Origin: an uncultured Clostridia bacterium
GTDB lineage: Bacteria; Bacillota; Clostridia; TANB77; CAG-508
DNA: 13,526 bases
Direction: 5' to 3'
Assembly: GCA_934132805.1 (NCBI GenBank)
Contig: CAKPAB010000036.1
Coordinates: 1 to 13,526 of the forward strand
The notes under the pieces were generated by a model, which saw only the letters and a list, made by a program, of their open reading frames with translations, was not told the DNA's origin and did no database searches. Each line of letters begins with the position of its first letter. Positions within the stretch are counted from its first letter, which is position 1. Positions 13,338 to 13,526 of the stretch are shown here, piece after piece. The translations under genes and the position numbers were made by a program.

Positions 13338-13366
13338 ATTATATCAAAGAACAGATTGGAACGCAA
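13338..13366 (-). promoter_or_regulatory. Promoter of the membrane protein-rluD-rluB-S1 operon
   Basis: The minus strand reads TTGCGT (13366-13361), a 17-bp spacer, then a perfect TATAAT (13343-13338) preceded by TGA, an extended -10. Transcription would start near 13331, about 26 nt before the ATG. Confidence 0.8.
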
Positions 13367-13526
13367 TCATTTTTTTAGTAAATTTTAAAAAGACTATTAT
13401 CCCGTGTTACTGTTCACAGCCAATAAAATTACTGTTTGTGTGGCACCCATTCCCCTTGGGTAATTGTATATATTTGAGATTTCGTCCGTTTGATTGGAGT
13501 GAAAAATAGAAAATCTTAAATAAAAA
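13367..13526. other. Non-coding, locally GC-rich patch upstream of the operon
   Basis: No gene is supported here. Bases 13401-13500 are about 41% G+C, clearly above the other intergenic DNA in the window. On the minus strand AACAGTAA occurs twice (13436-13429 and 13414-13407), 22 bp apart. CTGT-TC-ACAG (13410-13419) is a short palindrome, and ACCC/GGGT (about 13445-13463) can pair around a C-rich loop. It may be a dispersed repeat, a structured RNA, or the end of a neighbouring element cut by the window. Confidence 0.4.

Noticed and set aside
13354..13376. GATTG-CAATC hairpin followed by seven T on the plus strand
   Set aside because: A 5-bp stem is too weak for a terminator, and it overlaps the operon's -35 region; no plus-strand gene ends here.
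1..13526. CRISPR array, tRNA/rRNA genes, riboswitch or toxin-antitoxin pair
   Set aside because: I saw no regular repeat-spacer units, cloverleaf, rRNA blocks, known aptamer cores or paired small genes. The octamer array in the rsmH leader is too short and irregular to be CRISPR.

Overview
The window is very AT-rich chromosomal DNA. Shine-Dalgarno sequences are strong (AGGAGG or AGAGGTG types), several genes start with TTG, the start of a cell-division (dcw) cluster runs mraZ-rsmH-ftsL-class B PBP, and there is an anaerobic pyruvate formate-lyase pair. Together these point to a low-GC anaerobic member of the Bacillota, most likely Clostridia or a related gut lineage. I cannot name a species.

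Layout. (1) 4183 to 1, minus strand: the mraZ promoter with an array of MraZ boxes, then mraZ, an unusual A-rich leader of about 435 nt, rsmH, ftsL and a class B penicillin-binding protein that runs off the left edge. (2) 4282-4864, plus strand: a small XRE-type regulator, divergent from mraZ, with its own promoter and terminator. (3) 4900-8071, plus strand: pflB and pflA with a strong promoter in front, a GC-rich inverted-repeat element between them, and a bidirectional terminator after pflA. (4) 13366 to 8140, minus strand: a likely five-gene operon encoding a GT-C-like polytopic membrane protein, an RluD-like and an RluB-like pseudouridine synthase, a three-S1-domain RNA-binding protein, and a winged-helix protein resembling replication-relaxation proteins. 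Its promoter has a perfect -10. The last ~150 bases are non-coding and unusually GC-rich.

How the genes work together. The dcw genes couple MraZ control, 16S rRNA methylation and septal peptidoglycan synthesis. PflA installs the glycyl radical on PflB for anaerobic pyruvate cleavage. The right-hand operon mixes RNA modification and RNA binding with a membrane glycosyltransferase candidate.

No clear new defence or mobile system is visible. The most interesting signals are non-coding: a 15-copy AC(A/T)(A/G)AAGA octamer array and a 12-bp GAAA-tetraloop hairpin in the rsmH leader; a 17-bp hairpin that buries the ribosome-binding site of the PBP gene and begins inside the ftsL stop codon; a REP-like element between pflB and pflA; and a GC-rich non-coding patch at the right edge.
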